From NCBI GenBank assembly GCA_030141605.1, contig JAQGDQ010000185.1, positions 287,001 through 351,000 of the forward strand: a DNA stretch of 64,000 nucleotides. Direction: 5' to 3'. The stretch is from Tubiluchus corallicola. Taxonomy: Eukaryota; Priapulida; Priapulimorpha; Priapulimorphida; Tubiluchidae. Shown in pieces: positions 35,079 through 47,898 of the stretch; the first letter of the stretch is position 1; each line of letters starts with the position of its first letter. The notes below the pieces were generated by a model. That model saw nothing but the letters and a program-made list of their open reading frames with translations. It made no database searches and was not told the DNA's origin. Position numbers and translations under genes: made by a program.

Positions 35079-36295
35079 CTAGTTAAGAAAAGGAAACCAT
35101 GAGGAAAATTTTTCGTGAGGTGTCTGTGTGAAATTTGCCACAGAAAGCAATGTTTTTCATTTTGGCAAGGAATCCAACAAGAAACTTTTCCTCTAGGAAT
35201 TTTCTTGCGTGCCCTCTTTCATTAATTCGATTGCGATTACAATTGCTGACATTTAATAATGATAATGAAATTTTAAAAATTGGGCACTTATTTGCATGCA
35301 TAACGTATCGGTGTATGTTTAATGTGTTATTATTTCCTGTGAGAGGTGATTATGAAATTGCTGTGATTATAATCGTCAATGCTGACACAGATCTGTCTAT
35401 CATACTGCAAACTAATTGCAATAAATGTTAATAATAGAGATGACGATAGTTTGGCAAAGATGTCTGTTATTTGCAGCACAGTAGTTGTACTAGATGGCAT
35501 ATGTAACAGAGTAGCAGTTTAAAAACTGTAAGCATGTGCGTAAGCTCAATTCAGACAAAATTCTGTAAAAACAGTAAAATGCCAAAAAAGAAAATGGCGT
35601 TGTCGACTGTTACCACACTTCCTCAAACTACAATGTAAGAAATTTATAATGTTTCCAATGTCCGTCATACAAAATTCATGCTGTCGTCCTTCATACACTA
35701 ACTACTCGCTGATGCAATCAGATGACAATGCAACAAGTTCTGCCATCTATTAGTAGCAATGCAAACCTTACTAAGTTGAAGCTACCTGTTCAATGTTTGT
35801 CCTCCTTATTCGTTTATGGTCTTTGTAAAAAAAAGAAGTCGTCTATTACAAAAATTGCTGTGCAAAAAGGAAAAACTTCTTGTTTGTTTAAATGGCAAAC
35901 TAAAGTGAAGCGCGAAAAAATTGTTGGCAATGAACGCAAAACCATCTGCGAATAACTACTTCAAGTTCTAGTAAGACTTACAGTTTTCTTTCTTTAGCAA
36001 TTAAAAACTCTGGCAATTAAAAATCATTTTAGCTGCAGGCTTGTCCACCAGGACGTACATTCAAGCAGTCATCAAAAAGCTGTTTTTCATTGTAACGCCG
36101 TCTAAATGCTATTAAACTGATCTAGATGTCAAGACAGTGTGAAAGAGGCTTTAGGCTGTTGACGGCAAAACAAAAACCAGTCAGGCAAACAGGACAGAGG
36201 CGGATTAGAAAAAAGCTTAAACTCGAGAAACAGTGTAACAATAGGCACACAGTTCTCGCTCGCAGAACCATAAATACCAAAGATACATCACTTAC

Positions 36296-36444
36296 TTCCA
36301 AATATCGAGAGTGAGAGTTTTGAAGGCGCTCTGTATCAGCTGACTGGCCTCTTCCTTCCCTCCACATTGGACATGGTTTACGCGCAAAACGACGTCACCT
36401 GCCTCTAAGCGACCGTCCTTTTTCGCCTTTCCCTCCGGCTCAAT
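36296..36444 (-). CDS. PDZ protein, exon with C-terminal half of PDZ domain
   Basis: On the minus strand an acceptor TGGTTTTCTAG is followed by 49 codons plus two bases and a strong donor, AA|GTAAGT. The peptide carries IEPEGKAKKDG, then RLEAGDVVLRVNHV (the conserved L-x-x-G-D-x-[IV]-L-x-[IV]-N core), then helix B as KEEASQLIQSA and the last strand as TLTLDIW. Joined in phase 0 to the exon at 63338-63537 this gives one complete PDZ domain of about 80 residues without gap or overlap. The pattern is closest, by memory of the families, to Shroom, with its [KH]TLxL last strand; PDLIM and synaptopodin-2 are alternatives. The intron between the halves is 26.9 kb. The exon leaves in phase 2; I did not find a phase-matched next exon with confidence. 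Confidence 0.8.
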
Positions 36445-36966
36445 CTAGAAAACCACGAGAATTTTATTTCGGTGTCTAAATACAAAACTTCATCATAAAC
36501 TTCATTATTTGGGTCAATCACTATCTGTCTTGTGTAATAAAGACCACGGCTGTCTGACTCTGCGTGTGTGAGTAATTAGAATACTTTAGCTATTCATGAA
36601 CTTGTCAAAGAAAAGAAAAGCCCGCAAGGTTAGAAACAAGACTACGATCGTATTCTGCTAATAACTGTGACACCATCAACACGCACTCGGTATTTCAAAT
36701 AATAAAGTCCTTAAGTATAAATTAAATCATAATACAGAACGAACTGTAGAAGGACTAACAGGCCTACCATAAAAAACAATTTTGAAAGTAAATCTAAATC
36801 AGTAACTACAGTAACAGTTCTGTTGATATACAAGGTCGTTCAGAAAAAAATTTCCCACACGTCAGCTCGCAACGCTTTTTCCCGGCAGAGGCGTTTTTAA
36901 GGAAACCCACTTCAAATTACAACCCGCTTTCTCCTTTTTGTGAGAGCTATAAGATTCCCTCTAACG

Positions 36967-37220
36967 GCGCGTTCTGACTAGAGAGTTTTCTCTCGAGAAT
37001 TCTCTGAGAGTTCTCGCAAAGAATAGAACTTGTCTGTAAGAAACTCGCAAAAGAACTCAGCAACTTTGCAATAACTTACGGCTTCGCGCGTTCTCTCGGC
37101 AAGTTATTGCAACGTTGCTGAGAGTTCTTTTGCGGATTTTCTTGCAGGCTAGCTCTATTCAATCTCAGATAGTTATCTCAGAAAGAAATCTCGAGAGAAA
37201 ACTCTCTTGTCTGAACGCGC
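36967..37220. mobile_element. Foldback MITE, 254 bp with arms of about 115 bp
   Basis: The left arm from GCGCGTTCTGACTAGAGAG and the right arm read back from GCGCGTTCAGACAAGAGAG match nearly to the centre, where TTGCAATAACTT and AAGTTATTGCAA flank a 23-base loop. No protein is encoded (an open frame across part of it is accidental). A transcript would fold into one long hairpin. Flanks are TAACG on the left and TATC on the right, with no clear target duplication. Confidence 0.75.
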
Positions 37221-39801
<2,581 letters not shown>

Positions 39802-39924
39802 CTTTCCGTAATGTAAGTCACTCACACTGCTGTAAGAAAGTAAAGACAGTTTTGGAGGCGAACCATCGTCATCATCCCATACCGACGGTAACGAGCTTGA
39901 GTGCTTCACCTGTTTAGCGCCCAT
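39802..39924 (-). CDS. Candidate short exon with its own start, inside the PDZ intron
   Basis: On the minus strand ATG at 39924 has A at -3 and G at +4 and opens MGAKQVKHSSSLPSVWDDDD, continuing through a Ser-rich peptide ending DLHYGK at a donor AAG|GTAATA in phase 0. Alternatively an acceptor CTAAACAG gives an internal exon 39909-39802 that is phase 0 at both ends. The stretch is GC-richer than its flanks. Its phase fits both the donor of the large acidic frame and the acceptor of the PDZ exon at 36444, so it may be an alternative first exon or a link between nested exons. I recognise no domain. Confidence 0.4.
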
Positions 39925-41188
39925 TATTAAAGTTATTTTACAAAACAATCCCAATTTCACAAGCTTAGCTTCCACCAGAAATTAATTACTGATTAACCTC
40001 AAATTTCGTTTCATTCGCTGCACTATGCTCTTTCAAGAACTGTCGCCTTGAAAAGACGCAGCATTTTTACACAGGTCATCCACAAAGGCATAACTAAAAT
40101 GTGTCACTGTAAACACTTCAAGTCAAAGTCAAAAATCCCCTACAAATCCTGTAATCTGTTTGTTAGGCACATGCTCTCAAAGGAAGGCCAAATATTCTCC
40201 GAAATACTGATTACTGAAGCAAAAACCATCTCTAAACTAAACCGAAGAGTCTATAACCTAGTGGTGTTATTACGACAAAAATACAGCGAATTATGAGTGT
40301 ACTGTAGGTCTTTGTACCAAGCGATTCAATCGCCCCCAAAAAATTCAAACTTGTTTGTCAAATAGGTCTACAAACACTGGAACTTCTTGTTTGAAATTTA
40401 TTTATTACACTTTGCTTGACATAATAATATCAAGGTTGCGATAATCGTCAAACAATGGCAATTATTTCCTAGACGTTTTAGCATTGAAATACAATTTTGA
40501 TAAAAACTGCGAAAATTTGGCAAGTCATTAAAACTATCAGTTGATGCGTCATTGCCTCTCAGTAAGCATGCTTGTATCAACGAACAAAAATGTTGTACGC
40601 ACACTAATATTATAGTCTTCTGGCTAGACTTTTTTGCATTTAGCCATTTAAAGAAGCACAATAAACCACGTTTGCATATAGTCGACAAGAAGCGCGGAAC
40701 AATTAAACGTAATAACAAAACAATGAGTGTATATTTAATGTTGTTATTGAATAATTATTGCTGTTCTTTTTGCTGTCACAGCACATACACGAATAACAAA
40801 CAAAAAAATCTCTTCTCGTTAACTTCTTCTTTATTTAATAACCAAAATTGCCAAATGAAACTTCCAAATTTCTGTCGAGGCAACGGTAACTATATCAGTA
40901 TCTAAAATATCAAAGACACGACTTGTCGTAAAAAGCACCATAAAATCTCAACAATTGACGGTCGCACGCTGTTAATAGTCCAGGAAGTACTCACTATGTG
41001 ACAATAATTCTGCTTTCTATCTATTCCAGTGCTCAGATACCACCTAATTTTTGAGAAAATAATGCATGTAGCATGACACCGTAATGGTTTAAATTACAGA
41101 CTCTGACCGGTAAAATTTACTCTAATACTGACAACAGGTGTATGCAAACGTCTATTGTTCACGACTTCACGTTTTGACATAATGTTAG

Positions 41189-41336
41189 GCGATTCGCGAT
41201 CTCACACAATGGCCGGAATTGTGCCGGGTTGGCAAAATGGTCGAAATTGCTCCAAAACGCTGCACGCTTTTCTGCACAATGTGGAACAGAGTTTCTGATG
41301 TAATATTGTGATGGCGAATCGACGAAAACGAGCACA
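41189..41336. repeat. Possible small element with weak inverted ends
   Basis: GGCGATTCGCGATCTCACA at the left and the reverse complement of the right end, GTCGATTCGCCATCACA, are similar over about 17 bases. The patch is GC-rich compared with its flanks. No other copy is seen here. Confidence 0.25.
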
Positions 41337-41805
41337 ATTATGAAAATTGCCTCGAAGTTCGTGTGGTACTAACAGCGCCAGATCACTGATTTATTACAAT
41401 AATATTTACCCAATGTGAATTAACAATGTAGAGGAAATTTCATCAACCCTGTGTATTTCCTCTGTGAACAACTAACACCATACAGCGCGAAAATGTGCAA
41501 CACAACAGAATACGCACAGCAAAAAAACTTACACAATTAACGAACGGGTCACAAACGGTAACTGGACGATAAGAGTCCTCGTTGTTGTCTGGCTGGTTGC
41601 GCTTGCAAATCTAACACACTACAAGTCAAATTCGTATCATCCTATTTACATAGATTTGTCAGACAATTAAATTTATCGGTACACGTTCAGTGCACTCTGG
41701 GCTAAACAAAGTGCCTCACAACGGCCTCTCTATCTACGAACGCCTAGCCAGACATCAAACATGAATTCTAACTCGCAAAATCTTTCACGGATTTCGGGCA
41801 AATGA

Positions 41806-42027
41806 GTGGCATTACGGCAGTTCCCCGGTGACCCACGGGGCATTGCTTTAAAGGCATTAGTTGCCTTCGCAAACAGTTTCTACAATGGGCAACCAAATGA
41901 GATTACAGCATTTAGTTCAGCTAGCTACATTTCAACAAACAAAGTGAAATTCTTGGCGAATGTTTCTCGAAATTTGTCACAGCAGGCTTGGGCCCGTTTT
42001 TCACAAATTTCCTTGAGTGACTGGTAA
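41806..42027 (+). other. Open frame of 73 codons ending at a splice donor, unrecognised
   Basis: After a TGA the frame reads RQFPGDPRGIALKALVAFAN, continues through an Asn/Ser-rich part and ends near LSQQAWARFSQISLSDW, where GACTG|GTAAGG is a possible donor. A weak acceptor (TTACGGCAG) precedes it. No ATG starts it. Exon or transposon relic; direction and reality uncertain. Confidence 0.25.
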
Positions 42028-42924
42028 GGCTTAATAATTCACTCAATACAGTTAGATTGCCAAATAATTACCATGTATTCTCTATTACGATAAACGTTTT
42101 AGTTTTTATTAAAATTTCCAATTAAAAAGTTTAGTTTTTTATACTACACAGTAAAATCAGACCTTTACGGTAACGTATCCTCTAGTCTAGGGTTTGGTCT
42201 AACTTTTCTTTTTAATGTACAAGTACTAGCTTTCTCAGATGCAAAAGTAATCATAATGCCCTTAATCAAGGGTTTTCTAAACCTTTATTGTGACTACCAA
42301 ATCTCTTTCTTGGCAAAAGATGGCGCCAAACGACACTTGCAGTAGAGATCTTTCTTAATCAGACTTGACGTGTGGCGATTGTCGAAATTATTTACTAAAA
42401 TATTACCAATTACTTATTGACTAATGAACTACCAGAGACCTTACTTCAAATATATCGTTTCCCCTTTTGCCACCTATTCCAATTTTGAAATTACTGAACA
42501 ACATTAATGAATATCATTGTGAACTGACCCTAGTACTGATAATAAAAGTGCACAACACAACATCTAATTTCCACTGATATGGAACGCCAGCTGATTGCAT
42601 GGATATAAGATAAATGCAAATTTCTTACGAAAACGAAAATGATAATAATACTAATCTGACATTTAGTACAATGACGTACCTATAACGGTAATTTTGTAAT
42701 TGTTTATATAGATCTATCAAATTTACGGAAAAAAACCGAAGACACAAAACAGCTTAATTTCAGAGAATCACCCCAGTGTTAATAAATGTCTGTTACCTTA
42801 CCTAAATTTTTTGCATCAGTATCACCATGGTATTACAGATACACTTAAGATTATAATTTTTAGAATAACGCTGTTTACTCATTTTTCTCAGCATTTTACT
42901 GTTACCAATTTATCAAGTTATTCA

Positions 42925-43110
42925 AAGGGGGCACTACCTTGAAATGGATGGGGGCACTCGTCTTTTCTATTTTCTGGTGCTCCCACACATTTTCTTAATT
43001 CTTTTTAATGATAAAACCAATTTTATAATTATCACGTTTTTTGTAAAACACGTCCCGGCAATGGAGCCCCGGGCAATTGTCCCCTATGCCCTCTTATAAA
43101 TCTGGCCCTG
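42925..43110 (-). mobile_element. Terminal part of a hAT-like DNA transposon
   Basis: Read on the minus strand from 43110, CAGGGCCAGATTTATAAGAG then GGCATAGGGG and a GCCCGGGGC block looks like the terminus of many hAT-type elements, which begin CAGGG. It is markedly GC-rich against its surroundings. A related G-rich patch (GGGGGCAC) occurs near 42928-42957. The other end and an 8-bp duplication were not found. Confidence 0.4.
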
Positions 43111-43528
43111 CTCTTAAGAAGGAGGACCATGATTCTATAAGCCCATCATTTTTGCGAGCATGCGGTACGACATGTTTGGTAAATTAAGGCAGAGAGGCAA
43201 CAAAATACCGTCATCTGCAATTCTTCACGAAGCGTGGGATCGTGCAGTTGGAATTTACAACAAGATAGCACAATAATGCAACAATTGTCAAAGTTATGAG
43301 AAAACAACTTTAAAGTCAATTACCTAATTGTTGTAAATACGCGAGTAAAAGTTCACGAACTAAAAACTCTGTTACAAAAGTTAAAAGTAAAATTGGATTA
43401 AAGTAAACTTTTCTCCTACTTTATTCTATAATGGTTTATAATGCATACGCTCAATTAAGTCATAGCACCGATCTGGCAAATTGTTTTAGTGATAACACGA
43501 AAATACAGATCTGATACTTAATGTCAAA

Positions 43529-43758
<230 letters not shown>

Positions 43759-44747
43759 GAGATCTGAGACTTGTCTTCTTTAACATAAAAAACGTAATGC
43801 CCTTTATAGTCTCAATCATTATATTTTATTTCAGAAGCTTTCACTCTAGCTTTAAGATTTTTAACTCAAAAATTATTTTGTGCTATAATCTTTACTTTCT
43901 CTACGCTTGCTATTTTAATTGATTTTTATTTGACTTTAAGTCCTCATGTAACCCACCACAAACAATTCAATTTTATGTAACACTGTATCTGTAACACACA
44001 CCACAGCCACTTATACTTTCACAGTATTCATAAACTGCCAAATTTTGTAAACCTCAGTCGGAAGGTTGCAGTACAACCTGTTCAGATAAGTTAACTTTCA
44101 TTCTTTTTACTTTCTTTAATTAATTAATTCTTTTCTGGTAAGACCAATCGTATAGTTCTGGGTTTTTCTTCTGATGCAGCCGTTTTTACTAATTCTCTAA
44201 CTTATTATGTTTCACATTTCTAGTTACTAATTTCGCTTTTAATGTTCTTCTTTTATACTGGTATATACATCTAACATTTCATCTGTAATTTTTAGCTGAT
44301 GATGCCTGCTATCCCGACAGCTTCTGAAATAATATGTACTGATAATATTAGTAAGCTTGTTCAGTGCAATACCATGGGTTATTAGCATTTTAATTAAACC
44401 AGTTGATTTGACGTGCATTATAAAATACAGCCATGCTGACCTATAAGCTTTTAAAAGCCACTGCAGCCGCAGGAGTTGCATAGGCTGGTACTAAACGATT
44501 TTCACCAGACGAGAAGAGGGGAGGAAAGCTTGCTTAAACCCTCCAAATTCCTGCGTTTATTTGCAAGTTTGGGGGCAGTTTTATTATTGGTTTAGTATAT
44601 ACAGTAGCGCTAAAATAATCATCCCACAGTCATAGTCACACGATCTCATTTTTTTATATTAGCGTGCAGTAATGCACGCGTTACACGCTAGCGCCACCTT
44701 TACGATCATCTTTTTAGAAAACAAGTGATTTTTCTACAAAAAGCTGA

Positions 44748-44762
44748 AGTGCCCTCTAGTTG
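44748..44762 (-). promoter_or_regulatory. CTCF-like motif
   Basis: CAACTAGAGGGCACT on the minus strand matches the bilaterian CTCF core CCASYAGRKGGCRSY with one mismatch. A second partial core (AGGTGGCGC) lies 50 bp away at 44691-44699 on the same strand. Confidence 0.3.
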
Positions 44763-47087
44763 CTAGTACTCGCAACTATAAATAATAATACTTCTACGTC
44801 GAGGACGGGCTGCATTCACGTTTGTAAACAAAAAAAATGCGTGTACGCTACTCAACAGTATATTAACTCATTTTGTTTCTGAGACCAACAGCAACTTTAA
44901 AGCCACCCATATTTAGCTGTAGGGTTAAATTATCATTAGGTAATATCTACGTAGTATTGACCTAGTGTCCTTCAACATAACAAAATGAAATTATTGTTTG
45001 TGCATTTAATATAGTCAGGACATAAATGACATTGAAAATGACGTATTGGAATTTAGTAAACATGTCATTTACAATCTAATGATATTATTTTAATCTATGT
45101 TCGTAAATTGTTAACATATAAAATTCGTAGCAGGTATGCAACTACTGTAGAATTTGCTACATAACTGCGCCGATATTTGCTTACTGCAATTGCTGTTTGC
45201 AAACTTACAAAAATGCAATGCAGTTTAACCAGCGTGAACTAGTTATTTTGATACAAATTGTAATTTGAATATTAAGATTTGAAGACTACGAAAATATTGA
45301 TAGCAAGTAGTAATTTTCTTAGTCAAAAAGCCAGACATTGTATATCTATTAAATTTTAACTAGTTCAAGAATTTGATTGATTCAATGCAATACTAAAACA
45401 TGTAACCAAATAAGCAGGTTAAGGAAGCAGGTGCTGAGACTACATAAAAATCAGCTTATAAAGTGTTCGACGTGTTTTTTGGATTTTATGAAAATGTCTC
45501 TAAACTGTACAAAATCAAAATAGAAAATTAAACTCAAATTGTTCGTGTATAAACCTATTATGAACTTAAAATGTCAACGTAAGAGTGAATTCGAGTCATA
45601 CTTGGGAACATTTTGTGAATAAAAACAAAAATTTAATTTTGATAAACTGAGATTAACCACTCGTGTAATTATAATTATGTTTCTGACTCACTCCAGGATT
45701 TGCTTTCATTTAAAACTAACACAACTACATTACAATAAGCGTTCGAGTTTTTCCTCTATTGAACCTGCTACAAGTAGATCTCTATTGTGCAGTCTTAAAA
45801 CGCAGACAATGCCATTGACCGAGTAGAACGTGTTACACCAACCACTGCCTTGTTGGAGAAAAACTTCGCTCGCCCTCAAGGCATTTATACCCATTATTCA
45901 CTCTTTAGTCAGTCAGCAGAGTTGCTATTGTTCATTCTCATCAATCAGTTCTTTGCAAATCTTATAATAACAATAAACGCAGAGAAATGAACTGAATTGG
46001 CTCTACATCGACCCAGAACCATTATCACTGCGAAAAATTCTCCACGTGGAAACAACTTTATGGCACCCATGAAAATCTACGAAAAGCAGGTCTTCCATGT
46101 ATACATTGGCAATTATAAAACTGGGTTTACGGGCGCTTAATTTAGAACTTACTTTCGTTCATAAACTAGAGACAATGCTAGTGACATAGTTACACTTTCA
46201 AGGCGCTAAATGATGAAAATAAAACCTCTTTACTGTACATTTTCATAATCTTTTAAGTTATAAACATAATTGTAGAACTGTCTGGTGTCTATTATGGTCG
46301 TTTTCTTTAAATAAGCCTACTGTTTACTCGAAACACTACTTAAAACGTCTTTCCTAAACAGGTATGTTCACTGAGGAAATACTGACACAGTAACGGAGAC
46401 TTTTTCTCAACTTTCCCCATTTAGGGTTACTTTTGAGGGGTACATGTGTAAATATCTATGTACTACTTCTCCGCCATTTTTAACGCAACGGTTAAAGTTT
46501 TTTAAACATCAGTTTTACAGTTAAAGGACAATTCAAACTGAATTGGAACGAACTTTGCAGTGAACATGGAGATATTATTCTAAAATCAAAACAATTAGTC
46601 CAGGCAGTTAAATATAAACTAACACAGCAAGAAATCCATGACATTAAATTGTAATTGAAACTGCTGGAAGTAAATTAATTTGACAGAACAAACTTTTTTG
46701 CTGTAAAACTCATTTTGGGCAAGAATGATCATAATATGCTCGTAGTAACATCACATTATGCAGGCGGTAATCCAATGTCAATATTTCACATATAATGACA
46801 AATTAAAAGTAATCAAACAACGAATTAGGCCTTGGCCTTGAGACGGGCAAATCTCATTCGCACAGTTTAATACATTAACTTTCGGAAATATTTTTGGACT
46901 GTTGTGGGTCATGCGAAACGTTTGCAGTTTTCTTTTTAAATAGGTGGCGCTGTCGTTCGTGGCAATTTTCTCTCATTGACACATTAATTCATAAAACACT
47001 GGTTACACAGCTGCGCATTATAACAAGTAGCTGGTCAATTTAATTAAATGCCCCTACCTGCCCTTTTATTTAAGTAAACATCTCATT

Positions 47088-47126
47088 ATTGTTGTTGTTG
47101 TTGTCGTCGTCGTCGTCGTAGTCGTC

Positions 47127-47213
<87 letters not shown>

Positions 47214-47222
47214 ATTATTATT
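47088..47222. repeat. Compound (GTT)n(GTC)n(ATT)n microsatellite
   Basis: Triplet blocks grade into one another and end at the left copy of the inverted repeat pair. Confidence 0.95.
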
Positions 47223-47224
47223 AC

Positions 47225-47712
47225 TAATAGATTTTAACCAATCTCAATTTAATGGCCAAAAATAACAGTAGCAACGTTTTTGACCTTTCTGAATGTACGT
47301 TTGAATTTCACCTTGTATAGAATAGACAAATTAACCTTTCTGAAGAAAACTAGTCTGTTTGTCATACTTTCATAAACAATTAACAAACAGTTAAGAAATG
47401 CAATTGCTTATGCATTCGCATCTAAAGTCAAATTTCCCATTACATGTGCCGGCCACACTAAACTTTTTTATCATACACACAGACAAGTTTCAGGAAATTA
47501 AAATCTGCTCAAAGTTGCTTAACAAACTTATGGGTGCAGTGGTGCGTATACTATACTAGAATTGTTTCTGAAAATATCACTAATAGACCAGTTTTCAAAA
47601 AGATTAATGTGACCACACTATACAAGGCGAAATTCAAATGTACATTCAAAAAGATAAAAAACGTGGCTAGTATTATTTTTGGCCATTAAATATAGACTGG
47701 CTAAAATCGAAG
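47225..47712. repeat. Inverted pair of related repeat copies
   Basis: The segment 47225-47382 and the reverse complement of 47559-47712 align over about 150 bp with scattered differences; shared blocks include ATTTAATGGCCAAAAATAA and GAATGTAC[GA]TTTGAATTTC. About 175 bp of unrelated sequence separates them. The left copy abuts an (ATT)n tract, which may be its retroposon tail. Read in the tail direction, both copies give similar peptides (KNVA then IFGH) before a shared stop, perhaps the end of a LINE frame. Confidence 0.65.
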
Positions 47713-47898
47713 TAAAAGTAATTTTTATAAAAGCAGTCTGTAACATACAGCATACATGCACGGACACCCATTTATGATTTATCCACCAATGACAGACTAA
47801 CTTTACTTTTTGCAAAGTCATAAAACAGGGCAGGTATATACGCCTGCAGAATACATCGAAAAAAGTCCTCGGGATAGAAAACCAACGAGTAAATGACC

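Noticed and set aside
40398-40905. Overlapping frames of 106 and 117 codons on both strands
   Set aside because: Each is open opposite the other and neither shows motifs or codon bias.
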